A stretch of 41,885 nucleotides of DNA from the NCBI GenBank assembly GCA_022799755.1, contig JAAWOU010000029.1, positions 1 to 41,885 of the forward strand. The letters run 5' to 3'. Numbering within the stretch: the stretch's first letter is position 1; the number at the start of each line of letters is the position of its first letter. The DNA comes from Lachnospiraceae bacterium (GTDB taxonomy: Bacteria > Bacillota > Clostridia > Lachnospirales > Lachnospiraceae). The position numbers and the translations under genes are program-made. This document shows, in pieces, positions 1 to 7,705 of the stretch. The notes under the pieces are model-generated. The model did not search any database. It saw only the letters and a program-made list of their open reading frames with translations, and had not been told where the DNA came from.

Positions 1-444
1 GAAGCCGGATAGTACATGGCAGAAAGCTGTAACTGACAGCTTATGCCGCTATGAAAAATAGATTTTTTGAAGTGGTTTCATCATATCATATGAAAATCGG
101 AATTGCAATACATTTTTTGACTTGGTAATGGCTGCCCATAGATCGCTTGCTGTCTTGTGATTTTCGTGCAAAATGCGCACGAAAACACTGGAATTGCCCG
201 TGAACATAACGTTCATGCCGGCAGATGCAAAGCAAAAACAGGACGACGGGGCACAGGGAACAGGAAGATGTAAAGAGGATGTTTTTACAGAGTTCATTAA
301 TATGACATACTGATGTCATATTATCAGGTATATAATAGGCTTACACTTATGGAGGCAGGCGCCGCTTCTATAGTGAAATGTGAGGCAGAGGAGATCTCTG
401 CCAATTCCGATACGAAAAAGGCAAAACGAGAGGAGAGCAACATT
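1..444. other. No convincing gene; two palindromes
   Basis: No open frame here has both a ribosome binding site and recognisable protein character. The stretch holds a perfect 7-bp hairpin (AAGCTGT at 24-30, ACAGCTT at 36-42). It also holds a perfect 8-bp inverted repeat (TATGACAT at 301-308, ATGTCATA at 313-320) followed by TATAAT at 331-336. The second palindrome probably belongs to the control region of the zinc-ribbon gene that starts at 445. The end of an upstream gene may lie at the left edge but cannot be identified. Confidence 0.5.
301..336 (+). promoter_or_regulatory. Operator-like palindrome with -10 element
   Basis: A perfect inverted repeat, TATGACAT-ACTG-ATGTCATA, lies 10 bp upstream of a consensus TATAAT (331-336). 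The position suits a repressor or activator site for the small gene at 445. No good -35 hexamer lies at standard spacing: the nearest candidate, ATGACA at 302-307, is 23 bp away. An activator-dependent promoter is therefore possible. Function is inferred from position only. Confidence 0.4.
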
Positions 445-720
445 ATGGAAAACACAATGAAACAGGAACTGAAGATCTGCCAGAGCTGTGGTATGCCCAT
501 GCAGGAGGAGCAGTACGGAACCAATCAGGACGGCAGCAGGAACGAGAAGTATTGCTGCTACTGCTACAAGGACGGGGCTTTTGCCCAGGACTGCAGCCTG
601 GAGGAGATGATCGAATTCTGTGCGCCGTTTGAAGTGGAGGGCGGCCGGGCCAAGACCCTGGAGGAAGCGAAAGGGATGCTGGGGGAATACTTCCCCGCGC
701 TGGAGCGCTGGAGGGCATAA
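445..720 (+). CDS. Small zinc-ribbon protein
   Basis: A 91-residue protein. Its N-terminal half has CQSCGMP near residues 12-18 and a CCYCY cluster near 37-41, giving two cysteine pairs that fit the putative zinc-ribbon family found in small Firmicutes proteins and in regulators of the MerR/GyrI type. The C-terminal half is an acidic helical segment ending in FFPALERW-like sequence, usual for the family. The ATG at 445 is chosen because AGGAGAG lies 7 bp upstream; the frame is open further upstream to 313 but without a ribosome binding site. The role is unknown; metal-dependent regulation or partner binding is a guess. A relic of an effector-binding domain follows it, so the gene may once have been longer. 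Confidence 0.72.
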   Translation: MENTMKQELKICQSCGMPMQEEQYGTNQDGSRNEKYCCYCYKDGAFAQDCSLEEMIEFCAPFEVEGGRAKTLEEAKGMLGEYFPALERWRA

Positions 721-730
721 AACAGGCGCA

Positions 731-889
731 TTGTTCCCAGCGGACACGTCGGTTCCGGAAGGATTTGAATTCGTGGACATAGAACCTCTGGACTATGGGG
801 TATGCTATCTGTCCGGCAAAGAGAGAGCCGGGGAGGTTGCTGTTCATTTACTTTTCACGGTTGCTATTGACCCGGTCGAATTTATTTGA
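731..889 (+). pseudogene. Relic of GyrI-like effector-binding domain
   Basis: In a frame different from the zinc-ribbon gene, the translation contains PADTSVPEGFEFVDIEP followed by LDYGVCYLSGKE. This is the pattern (P-D-T-x-VPEGF...D-hydrophobic...GV-x-W/Y-x-x-GKE) seen near the middle of GyrI-like effector-binding domains that often accompany zinc ribbons or MerR domains. No start codon with a ribosome binding site exists, and the rest of the domain is absent. After residue ~40 the sequence turns into unrelated text and stops at 889. I read it as the remains of a longer zinc-ribbon/effector-domain protein or of a neighbouring gene. The homology is recognised by eye only. Confidence 0.45.
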
Positions 890-997
890 TATATTCGCTG
901 TAAAAGAGAAGTGCGCCGGCGGAGAGCTCCGGAAGCTTAACGATCCGGCCGGGAAGCGGACGGTAAAGCCGCGCAGCGGCTGCAAATGGGAGGAACA

Positions 998-1564
998 ATG
1001 GAACGCAATTCCAAAAGAAAGACATTGTGGCAATTATTTCTGAGTACATTATATATCAGCGCTTTTACCTTTGGGGGCGGATTCGTCATTATTACCTTTA
1101 TGAAGAGAAAGTTTGTGGATGAGCTGCACTGGATCAATGAGGAGGAAATGCTGGATCTGGCGGCGCTGGCACAGTCCTCGCCGGGAGCCATCGCTGTGAA
1201 TGCGGCGATCCTGGTGGGATGGCGGGTGGCCGGTTTCGCCGGCATGGTCACGGCGGTTCTGGGAACCATCCTGCCGCCCATGCTGATTTTGTCGGTGATA
1301 TCCCTTTTTTATCAGGCATTTGCATCAAATCGGTATGTGACGCTTCTGCTCAAGGGAATGCAGGCAGGGGTGGTGGCCGTGATTCTGGACGTGGTCTGGG
1401 GACTGGGCGGAAAGGTGGTCAGGGAACGCAGCGCCTTTTTATGTGTCATTATGGCAGCGGCATTTGTGGCCACCGCGGTGTTTGAGGTGAATGTGATTTT
1501 GATCATATTGGCAGCGGCTGTGGCGGGGGCCGTGAGGGCCTTTTGCGGCCGGAGAAGAGGGTAA
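998..1564 (+). CDS. Chromate transporter family protein, first half-size subunit
   Basis: A 188-residue polytopic membrane protein of the CHR family. It carries the family signature FTFGGGFVIITFMKRKFVDE near the N terminus, followed by the APxSPGAIAVNAA-type motif (QSSPGAIAVNAA), then four to five hydrophobic segments. Half-size CHR proteins usually occur as adjacent pairs, as here with the gene at 1583, and together would form the transporter. Known members export chromate, but most family members in anaerobes have untested substrates. The ATG at 998 is preferred over 986 because GGGAGG (988-993) sits directly upstream of it and would be inside the coding region for the earlier start. Confidence 0.88.
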   Translation: MERNSKRKTLWQLFLSTLYISAFTFGGGFVIITFMKRKFVDELHWINEEEMLDLAALAQSSPGAIAVNAAILVGWRVAGFAGMVTAVLGTILPPMLILSVISLFYQAFASNRYVTLLLKGMQAGVVAVILDVVWGLGGKVVRERSAFLCVIMAAAFVATAVFEVNVILIILAAAVAGAVRAFCGRRRG

Positions 1565-1582
1565 AGGGGGAGGAGAGACTGC

Positions 1583-2140
1583 ATGGTTTATCTGCAATTG
1601 TTTTTGAGCTTTCTAAAAGTGGGGATGTTCAGCATCGGAGGTGGTTACGCGGCCATGCCTCTGATTCAGAGCGAAGTAGTGAATGAGCGCGGCTGGCTGA
1701 CGATGCGTGAATTTACGGATCTGATCACGATTGCGGAGATGACGCCGGGCCCTATAGCGGTGAATTCCGCTACCTTTGTGGGAATACGGATCGCCGGAAT
1801 CTGGGGGGCGGCAGCCGCCACATTTGGCTGTATCTTTCCGTCCTGCATCATTGTCTCGCTTTTGGCGGTCATTTATTATAAGTACAATCGCGTATCCACG
1901 CTGCAAAATATTTTGGCGAGTCTGCGGCCGGCTGTGGTGGCCCTGATTGCGGGAGCAGGAATCTCCCTGCTGCGGACAGTGGCGTTCGGCGACGGGGCAA
2001 TGCATGTTGAAAATGTGAATTGGGCGGGAATTTTTCTGTTTGCTGCGGCATTCGTCCTGCTGAGAAAGCGAAAGTGGAATCCGATTCTGGTGATGGCGCT
2101 GTGCGGCGCGGCGAATATGGGAATTCATATTTTTTTTTGA
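1583..2140 (+). CDS. Chromate transporter family protein, second half-size subunit
   Basis: A 185-residue CHR-family membrane protein paired with the gene ending at 1564; the gap is 18 bp and the two are surely co-transcribed. Motifs seen are FSIGGGYAAMPLIQSEVV near the N terminus and EMTPGPIAVNSATFVG around residue 55, both canonical for the family, then several hydrophobic helices and a short C terminus ending in phenylalanines. A strong GGGGGAGGAGAG precedes the ATG. The two subunits share the same N-terminal architecture, consistent with an antiparallel dimer. The physiological substrate is unproven; chromate or another oxyanion is inferred from the family name. Confidence 0.9.
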   Translation: MVYLQLFLSFLKVGMFSIGGGYAAMPLIQSEVVNERGWLTMREFTDLITIAEMTPGPIAVNSATFVGIRIAGIWGAAAATFGCIFPSCIIVSLLAVIYYKYNRVSTLQNILASLRPAVVALIAGAGISLLRTVAFGDGAMHVENVNWAGIFLFAAAFVLLRKRKWNPILVMALCGAANMGIHIFF

Positions 2141-2198
2141 AACCGTCTCATTGCATGGGCCTTTCGGATAGGGTATGATGGAGCAGGAGGTGGTGAAT

Positions 2199-2696
2199 AT
2201 GGCCAATGAAGAGAAGAAAGATTTCAATGCCATGCTGCGTGACAGCAAGGACATGCCGAAGATCCAGACCATTACAGATCCACGGTCAATCGAAAAGTAC
2301 GGCGGGGACCAAATGTACTTTGCGCCGCCCATGGACTATGACAGAGTCATGAGGCGGATTCCCCGGGGCAAAGTGATCACTGTGGGAAACATCCGGGAAT
2401 ATTTTGCGAAGCGCAGCGGAGCGGACTTTACGGAGCCGATTACGGCAGGGATTTTCGTGTCCATCGCGGCCTGGGCCAGCCATCAGCGCTCCGGCGACGA
2501 GACGCCCTACTGGAGGACGCTGAAAGCGAACGGGGAACTGAACGAAAAGTATCCAGGCGGTGTGAAAGCGCAGAAAGAGAAACTGGAGGCGGAAGGGCAT
2601 ATGGTCATTTCAAAAGGCCGCAAGAACATCAGATACTATGTGAAAGATTACGAAACCGTTCTTTTTGATTTAGACGAAGCAACTGCCCGCGAATAG
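2199..2696 (+). CDS. Alkyltransferase-like MGMT-fold DNA-binding protein
   Basis: A 165-residue protein with the winged-helix DNA-binding fold of O6-methylguanine-DNA methyltransferases. RIPRGKVITVGNIREYFAKR near residue 50-70 matches the helix-turn-helix region, and the GxLNEKYPGGVKAQKEKLEAEG stretch matches the segment after the active site. Where true methyltransferases have P-C-H-R, this protein has PYWR (in DETPYWRTLK), so the alkyl-accepting cysteine is missing. Alkyltransferase-like proteins of this kind bind alkylated guanine and hand it to nucleotide excision repair. That is known for E. coli and yeast Atl proteins and is inferred here. The ATG at 2199 is chosen over 2175 because AGGAGG (2185-2190) lies 8 bp upstream. 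Confidence 0.75.
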   Translation: MANEEKKDFNAMLRDSKDMPKIQTITDPRSIEKYGGDQMYFAPPMDYDRVMRRIPRGKVITVGNIREYFAKRSGADFTEPITAGIFVSIAAWASHQRSGDETPYWRTLKANGELNEKYPGGVKAQKEKLEAEGHMVISKGRKNIRYYVKDYETVLFDLDEATARE

Positions 2697-2747
2697 CAGC
2701 AGCCAAAGCAGCCTCTTCGATTGCTTCGATTGCTTTCATTTTGGCTC

Positions 2748-2776
2748 TTGACAGGCCGCCTGCGGCGTGTTAAGAT
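2748..2776 (+). promoter_or_regulatory. Sigma-A promoter of the thrS leader
   Basis: TTGACA (2748-2753) and TAAGAT (2771-2776) are separated by exactly 17 bp, giving a near-consensus vegetative promoter. Transcription would start near 2783, immediately before the T-box leader. Confidence 0.8.
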
Positions 2777-2782
2777 AAAAGG

Positions 2783-3045
2783 CAAATCAGCATAAGAAAA
2801 AGCGATGACGGAAACAAGTAGCATATCAATCGCAGACAGAGAGAGCGTCACATGGTGGAAGACGCTTATGTGGATCATATGTGAAAACCATTCCTTAGCT
2901 GCAATGCCGAAAGTAGAGGTAAGCGTTGCCGTATACCTGCGTTAAAGGTTAGGATTTGATGGAATCTGAAGTGAAAAATTAAGGTGGAACCGTGCAATGA
3001 GCACCCTTAAAGGTATGTGAATCATATCTTTGGGGTGCTTTTCTT
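2783..3045 (+). promoter_or_regulatory. T-box riboswitch (threonyl-tRNA) controlling thrS
   Basis: The leader contains the conserved T-box bulge sequence AAGGTGGAACCGTGC at 2981-2995. Next comes a rho-independent terminator whose arms are AGCACCC (3000-3006) and GGGTGCT (3033-3039), ending in a T-run. A distal stem I with arms GCGTC/GACGC lies near 2840-2865. Uncharged tRNA would pair with the specifier codon and with the bulge, favouring the antiterminator and allowing read-through into thrS. The likely specifier is ACC at 2887-2889 in the context GTGAAAACCA, which fits threonine; this is inferred from position, not from a folded model. The antiterminator and terminator are mutually exclusive because the terminator begins five bases after the T-box sequence. 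Confidence 0.93.
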
Positions 3046-3116
3046 ATGTGGATTTCAAAATGCATTCCGGAATTGCCGCGTTTTAGATTGGCATTCCGGA
3101 GGAAAGGAAGAGAGAA

Positions 3117-4856
3117 ATGAAAATCAAGATGAGAGACGGTTCCACAAAAGAGACGACTTTTGAGGAGGAGCTGGGGAGAGACGCGTTCCGGCATACCACG
3201 GCCCATATTCTGGCCCAGGCGGTAAAGCGGCTCTATCCGGAAGCAAAGTGCGCCATTGGTCCGGCGATCCCGGAGGGGTTCTACTATGACTTCGACTTTC
3301 CGTTCCGCTTTTCGGAGGAAAATTTCCCGGAGGTGGAGGCGCAGATGCGGGAAATCGTCAGGGAAAATCTGCAGCTGCGTCAATTTACGGCGGATCGCAA
3401 GTGGGCCCTGGAAGAGATGAAAGAGCGGGGGGAGGACCTAAAATTGGAAATCCTGCAGGAGCTGCGGGAGGATGCGGAAATCAGCTTTTACAGGCAGGGG
3501 GAGCATCTGGAGATGTGCGTCGGGCCCCATGTGGCCTATACCAGCGCCATCCGGGCATTCAAGCTGCTGTCCGTGGCAGGGGCCTACTGGCGGGGCGATG
3601 AGAGGAACAAGATGCTCACCAGGATCTACGGCACGTCCTTTCCCAGCGAGAAGATGCTGGAGGAGCATCTGAACCGCCTGGAAGAGGCGAAGAAGCGCGA
3701 TCACAGAAAACTGGGCAAAGAGCTGGGATTATTCGCGCTGTTTCCGGAGGGGCCCGGGTTCCCGTTCTTTCTTCCCAAGGGGCTGATATTGAAGAATCTC
3801 CTCGTCGACTACTGGAGGCGGCTCCATGCCAGGGAGGGATACCTGGAGATATCCACACCGGTGATTCTCAACAGACAGCTCTGGGAGACCTCCGGGCACT
3901 GGGAGCATTACAGGGACAAGATGTACACCACGGTGATAGACGGGGCGGACTATGCGGTAAAGCCCATGAGCTGTCCGGGGGGCATGCTGGTCTATCAGAT
4001 GGAACCCCGTTCCTACCGGGACCTGCCCCTGCGGGTCAGCGAGCTGGGGCTGATACACAGGAACGAGAAATCGGGAACCCTCCACGGGCTCATGCGCGTG
4101 CGCAGCTGTACTCAGGACGACGCCCATATCTTCATGACGCCGGAGCAGATACAGGACGAGATAAAGGGGGTGGCCCGGCTGATCGGTGAGGTGTACTCGG
4201 AGTTTGGTTTTGCGTATCACGTAGAGCTGTCCACCAGGCCGGAAAATTCCATCGGCAGCGATGAGGACTGGGAAACGGCTACCGATGGCCTGAGAAACGC
4301 CCTGGAGGACCTGAAGCTCCCCTATGTGGTAAATCCCGGAGACGGAGCCTTTTACGGTCCGAAGATCGATTTTCACCTGGAGGATTCCATCGGGAGAACC
4401 TGGCAGTGCGGAACCATACAGCTGGATTTCCAGCTGCCTCAGCGCTTCGGGGCAGAGTATATCGGGGAGGACGGGAAGAAGCACCGCCCTATCATGATAC
4501 ACCGGGTGGTGTTCGGCTCCCTTGAGCGGTTTATGGGCATTTTGATCGAACATTTTGACGGGAAGTTTCCCCTGTGGCTGTGTCCGGTGCAGGTGAAAGT
4601 GCTGCCCATATCGGATAAATATATCGGGTACGCCAGGGAAATCGAAAGCATCATGAAGAAAGCGGGGCTGCGCTGCGAGACGGACGCAAAGGGGGAGAAA
4701 ATAGGCTATAAAATCAGGTCCGCGCAGATGGAAAGGATACCGTATATGCTTATCGTAGGAGAAAAGGAGAGGGAGACGCGAAGCGTCTCTGTCCGGAAGA
4801 GAGGGGAGGGGGATTTGGGCAGGATGCCGATAGAACGGTTGCTGGAGATGCTTTGA
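3117..4856 (+). CDS. thrS: Threonyl-tRNA synthetase lacking the TGS domain
   Basis: A 579-residue cytoplasmic class II synthetase that charges tRNA-Thr. The editing domain is present: HTTAH gives H26 and H30 of HxxxH, and a CVGPHV segment carries the other editing ligands. The catalytic core has its zinc ligands in C286 (MSCPGG), H337 (QDDAHIF) and H462 (MIHR). The C-terminal anticodon-binding domain begins near residue 485. The protein is about 60 residues shorter than the E. coli enzyme (~640), and the shortfall is at the N terminus, where the TGS domain is missing: only about 20 residues precede the editing domain. The family loop normally RGFTQDD reads RSCTQDD here. It is expressed from a T-box leader; the ATG follows GGAAAGGAAGAG. 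Confidence 0.96.
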   Translation: MKIKMRDGSTKETTFEEELGRDAFRHTTAHILAQAVKRLYPEAKCAIGPAIPEGFYYDFDFPFRFSEENFPEVEAQMREIVRENLQLRQFTADRKWALEEMKERGEDLKLEILQELREDAEISFYRQGEHLEMCVGPHVAYTSAIRAFKLLSVAGAYWRGDERNKMLTRIYGTSFPSEKMLEEHLNRLEEAKKRDHRKLGKELGLFALFPEGPGFPFFLPKGLILKNLLVDYWRRLHAREGYLEISTPVILNRQLWETSGHWEHYRDKMYTTVIDGADYAVKPMSCPGGMLVYQMEPRSYRDLPLRVSELGLIHRNEKSGTLHGLMRVRSCTQDDAHIFMTPEQIQDEIKGVARLIGEVYSEFGFAYHVELSTRPENSIGSDEDWETATDGLRNALEDLKLPYVVNPGDGAFYGPKIDFHLEDSIGRTWQCGTIQLDFQLPQRFGAEYIGEDGKKHRPIMIHRVVFGSLERFMGILIEHFDGKFPLWLCPVQVKVLPISDKYIGYAREIESIMKKAGLRCETDAKGEKIGYKIRSAQMERIPYMLIVGEKERETRSVSVRKRGEGDLGRMPIERLLEML

Positions 4857-4912
4857 ATATACGCTTTCAGATCAAAAAAGGAAAGCTTGACGGATGTGCC
4901 GGAGAATATCGC

Positions 4913-4961
4913 GAATGCCGTCTGTAAGAAACAGAAAGATATGTTTCAGAAGACGGCATTC
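4913..4961. terminator. Long hairpin between convergent genes
   Basis: A perfect 11-bp inverted repeat (GAATGCCGTCT at 4913-4923, AGACGGCATTC at 4951-4961) encloses a second arm pair (GAAACA at 4928-4933, TGTTTC at 4942-4947). It sits between the 3' ends of thrS and the leftward AlkZ-like gene, where a shared terminator would be expected. There is no clean T-run on either side, so termination activity is uncertain; an mRNA-stabilising 3' hairpin is equally possible. Confidence 0.55.
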
Positions 4962-4971
4962 GGAGAAAACC

Positions 4972-6027
4972 TTAGGGAAATATATCCTCCGACCCCATAA
5001 AATGTTTGGGCTCTGCCCCCGGATTCACAGCCAGGACAGCCTCCATGATTTCCTCTCTGCGGCTTTCCCCATCCGGCAGATCACAGACAATATCGTTTAA
5101 ATCATAGGGCCCGTACCGGAAATGTCCTACGGATGCGCCGCGGAACCGGCCGTCTATCAGCAGGTACTGGAGAGGTTCACAGTCATAGGTAAGCCCCTGT
5201 GTCAGATCCTTGACCATCTGTTTCAGCGCAGGCTCCCGGGCCTTGAAGAGGAAGTCGTTGCGGTGGAGGGCATAGACAGAGCGCAGGTCTTTGGGCTCAT
5301 AATCCGCCAGAAGCGCCGCGTCGTCTTTTAGCAGGTAGCCGGATTCCCATGAGACCAATCTGTCCTCCTGCGCCAGTTCTGCCAGGGCCTTTCGGATTTC
5401 TTTTTCGGGCACCCGGTAGAATGCCTTTGCCATGGCGACGTCGAACCATACCATCCGATAGGCAAACCGGGGCAGCAGGATTTTCAGGGCTTCTGCTTTG
5501 GTATACCGCGCCGTGTCCGCCTCCGGAAACATTTCCGCAAAAGCATACCATCCTCTGTCCCATTCCCCGTCATACTGGTCTTCATAAATCAAAAACGCTT
5601 CCTGAAGCCTGTGGAGGACAGGGGTGATCTGCTTTACCAGGAGCCCTGTTTCTTCTTTCAGCTGCTGAATCGTGAAAGGGCCGGCATTCTCTATGAGGGT
5701 GAGGATCTCCGACTGCTCCGGTGTGGGCTTTGTCAGGGGCTTGCGGTAAAGAGAGGCGAACAGCTCCATGTCTTCGGCCATGATCCAGCCCAGGTTCCCG
5801 CCGGCAAACCGTCCCTTTACAAGCCTGCGCTCCGACTGCCGTTTTCTGTTGAACGCTATGTCATCGAAGCCGGCGCGGAAAGAGAGGACAGGGGGCTCCC
5901 CGAAGCCGTGCCAGTACTCGTTCTGCCCGGGCTGGGTATCCCGGTAGAGGGCTATGTACTCGGCTTCATCGGCCCTTTTCAGGAGGCACTGCCGCTCCAT
6001 GCGCAGGGAGAGAATCTTCTTGTCCAT
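4972..6027 (-). CDS. Winged-helix protein resembling AlkZ/YcaQ DNA glycosylases
   Basis: A 351-residue soluble protein. The N terminus contains LSLRMERQCLLKR, similar to the opening helix of AlkZ/YcaQ-type proteins. The rest reads as repeated winged-helix modules, for example FTIQQLKEETGLLVKQITPVL around residues 115-135 and a second around 190-225. Proteins of this group unhook interstrand crosslinks or bulky alkyl adducts. The catalytic Q-x-Q or Q-x-D motif of those enzymes could not be placed with confidence, so glycosylase activity is only a family-based guess. The ATG is 3 bp after the stop of the DUF3795 gene, with GGAGAGGTGACAG upstream, so the two are translationally coupled. It is the last gene of a leftward operon starting with the WYL regulator. 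Confidence 0.55.
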   Translation of the reverse strand: MDKKILSLRMERQCLLKRADEAEYIALYRDTQPGQNEYWHGFGEPPVLSFRAGFDDIAFNRKRQSERRLVKGRFAGGNLGWIMAEDMELFASLYRKPLTKPTPEQSEILTLIENAGPFTIQQLKEETGLLVKQITPVLHRLQEAFLIYEDQYDGEWDRGWYAFAEMFPEADTARYTKAEALKILLPRFAYRMVWFDVAMAKAFYRVPEKEIRKALAELAQEDRLVSWESGYLLKDDAALLADYEPKDLRSVYALHRNDFLFKAREPALKQMVKDLTQGLTYDCEPLQYLLIDGRFRGASVGHFRYGPYDLNDIVCDLPDGESRREEIMEAVLAVNPGAEPKHFMGSEDIFP

Positions 6028-6030
6028 CTG

Positions 6031-6306
6031 TCACCTCTCCCCGTTCCTATGCCAGCTTTTGCACTGTTCGATTCTCGCACCGTGAGGGGAATCGCCGTGT
6101 TCCGGATCGCAGGAATATCCGGTCAGCAGATCACAGGGGATATCGGGGCATTGGCCGCAGTGCAGGAAGCCTTTGGCCTGGCAGCAGGCGGCCACAGGGC
6201 ATTCCCCGTGAAAAGGATGGCCATTGGTCTCAATACAGCCCCCACAGTTGCAGGGCTCTCTGTACTCACATCCCGTGCAGTGCAGCCCACATCTTGAATC
6301 AATCAT
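6031..6306 (-). CDS. DUF3795-type cysteine-rich small protein
   Basis: A 91-residue protein with at least twelve cysteines: CGLHCTGCEYREPCNCGGC at residues 5-23, then CPVAACC and CGQCPDIPC. The opening MIDSRCGLHCTGC is the hallmark of DUF3795 proteins, thought to bind metal or an iron-sulfur cluster; no function is established. The start at 6306 is chosen because AAGGAGGT lies 7 bp upstream; the frame runs open to 6447 without such a site. It sits between a WYL regulator and an AlkZ-like gene and overlaps the translational unit of the latter. The context hints at a stress or repair accessory role, which is inference. Confidence 0.8.
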   Translation of the reverse strand: MIDSRCGLHCTGCEYREPCNCGGCIETNGHPFHGECPVAACCQAKGFLHCGQCPDIPCDLLTGYSCDPEHGDSPHGARIEQCKSWHRNGER

Positions 6307-6485
6307 AGTTCGTACCTCCTTTTTCTCGAATTCGTGGTTTCGGCCCGGAAAGGCGGGGTGCCTCCCGGCCGGGGCCGGTTTTCTGTGTCCGCGGATACCG
6401 GCTCTCACCACTACCATACCATCCGAAACATGCCAACAGTATGTCATGTTCAGGATGTCTCTCGTTTTTCTCTGACCCTGCTAAG

Positions 6486-7385
6486 TCATGGGTATAAATT
6501 CCGGGCCGCGTCCAGAGCGCTTTTCATGCGCTCCACCATCTCCGGAGGCTCCAGTACTTTCACCTTGCTGCCAAAGCCCAGGAACCAGTCCACTGCCTGC
6601 TCTATGGTGGTAAAGCCGCGCTCGGCATACAGTTTCCCGTCTTCCTGTTCTGTAAACCATGCGGGGCCGTACTCTTCCACCAAACGGTATTTTACGCTGG
6701 GGTCATAGACTGCGGCGACCATGTAGTCATCAGTCATGTGGGAGCCAAAGCGCTTTTTCTCCTCCGGAATCTCCCTGGGGGAGAAGACCTGGTCCGTGAT
6801 CTGCAGGTTCCAAAGGCGGCGCAGCTTGTACATGCGGAAGTCCTGCCGCTGTCTGCAGAAGCCGAAGACATACCAGTCAGACCATTTAAAGACGGTCTGG
6901 CAGGGTTCTATGAGCTTGTCGTCTTCCCCTTTCTCATAATAATAATGAAAGGCAATGCATCTGCACGCCTGGATGGCGGATTTGATCTGCTCCAGCTTGT
7001 CAGTCAGATCGTCCTTGTAAAAGGAGGCCAGGTCGATGGTCATATGGCCCTCCGTTTTGAAAGGCGGACCGCCGCCGATCTTTCGGGCCAGACTTTCTCC
7101 CGGGGCGGAGCGGGACACGCTGTCCAGGGATTTCAGCCCCGTGAAGATAGCCGTGAGCTCTTGTCTCGTAAACACCGTGGTGTCCAGGGAGAAACCCTCC
7201 ATGATGGAGATACCTCCGCCGGAGCCCTGGGTGGTGATCAAGGGGATGCCGGCCTTGCAGATATCTTCGATATCCCGGCTGATGGTGCGGCGGGATACCT
7301 CAAATTTCTCGGCCAGATAGGGGGCGGTGACGGTCTTCTTCTGCTGTAATGTGGTAATGATGCCGATTAAACGGTAAAGTTTCAT
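6486..7385 (-). CDS. WYL-domain HTH transcriptional regulator (YafY family)
   Basis: A 299-residue regulator. The N-terminal winged helix-turn-helix (LIGIITTLQQKKTVTAPYLA, then EVSRRTISRDIEDICKAGIP at residues 28-50) is typical of the HTH_11/DeoR-like domain. Residues ~135-225 form the WYL domain; the W-Y-L positions read as DWYVFGFC with downstream RMYKLRRL. The C-terminal extension (residues 230-299) matches the usual WCX region. WYL proteins respond to nucleic acid or nucleotide ligands and often control DNA-damage or phage-defence genes. Here it heads an apparent leftward operon with the DUF3795 and AlkZ-like genes; a 179-bp gap follows its stop. A palindrome upstream of its start suggests autoregulation. 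Confidence 0.88.
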   Translation of the reverse strand: MKLYRLIGIITTLQQKKTVTAPYLAEKFEVSRRTISRDIEDICKAGIPLITTQGSGGGISIMEGFSLDTTVFTRQELTAIFTGLKSLDSVSRSAPGESLARKIGGGPPFKTEGHMTIDLASFYKDDLTDKLEQIKSAIQACRCIAFHYYYEKGEDDKLIEPCQTVFKWSDWYVFGFCRQRQDFRMYKLRRLWNLQITDQVFSPREIPEEKKRFGSHMTDDYMVAAVYDPSVKYRLVEEYGPAWFTEQEDGKLYAERGFTTIEQAVDWFLGFGSKVKVLEPPEMVERMKSALDAARNLYP

Positions 7386-7417
7386 AAAGGTCCATTCTTT
7401 CTGTGAATTTCGACTGC

Positions 7418-7437
7418 ATGCCGGGCTGTGCCGGCAT
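7418..7437. promoter_or_regulatory. Inverted repeat upstream of the WYL regulator
   Basis: ATGCCGG (7418-7424) and CCGGCAT (7431-7437) form a perfect 7-bp inverted repeat with a 6-bp spacer. It lies between the leftward promoter at 7454-7482 and the start codon at 7385, where a repressor would block transcription. Binding by the adjacent WYL protein is an inference. Confidence 0.45.
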
Positions 7438-7453
7438 ATCCGGTTATGATACC

Positions 7454-7482
7454 AATATACAATATCTTTCCGGATTCTTCAA
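7454..7482 (-). promoter_or_regulatory. Promoter of the leftward WYL operon
   Basis: On the minus strand TTGAAG (7482-7477) and TATATT (7459-7454) are separated by 17 bp. Transcription would start near 7447, leaving a short leader that contains the inverted repeat at 7418-7437. Confidence 0.6.
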
Positions 7483-7552
7483 TGCCGGTTTCACCTGAGC
7501 TTCCACGGTTTACCCACGGACCGGGTCTGCCGGCAAAAAGCTTTCACTGCCA

Positions 7553-7581
7553 TTGACTGTGGGATTTATGTATGGTTAAAT
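7553..7581 (+). promoter_or_regulatory. Promoter of the isomerase/GNAT pair
   Basis: TTGACT (7553-7558) and TTAAAT (7576-7581) have a 17-bp spacer on the plus strand and point toward the sugar-phosphate isomerase-like gene at 7706. The hexamers are five and four matches to consensus. Confidence 0.55.
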
Positions 7582-7705
7582 AAGAGAGATTGATGAAAGG
7601 GGGCCGGGCCCTTTTTGACGGAGGTACTTGCCAGTGCCTGTAAGAAGTAGTAAGATAAAGGCTGGGGCAAGAAAGAATACGAACAAACGAAAGGATGGCA
7701 GAAAA

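Noticed and set aside
49-297. Minus-strand 82-codon frame at the left edge
   Set aside because: No ribosome binding site and no protein-like pattern.
5611-6297. Plus-strand frame of 228 codons opposite the AlkZ-like and DUF3795 genes
   Set aside because: The minus-strand proteins carry clear motifs and ribosome binding sites, while this translation has none.
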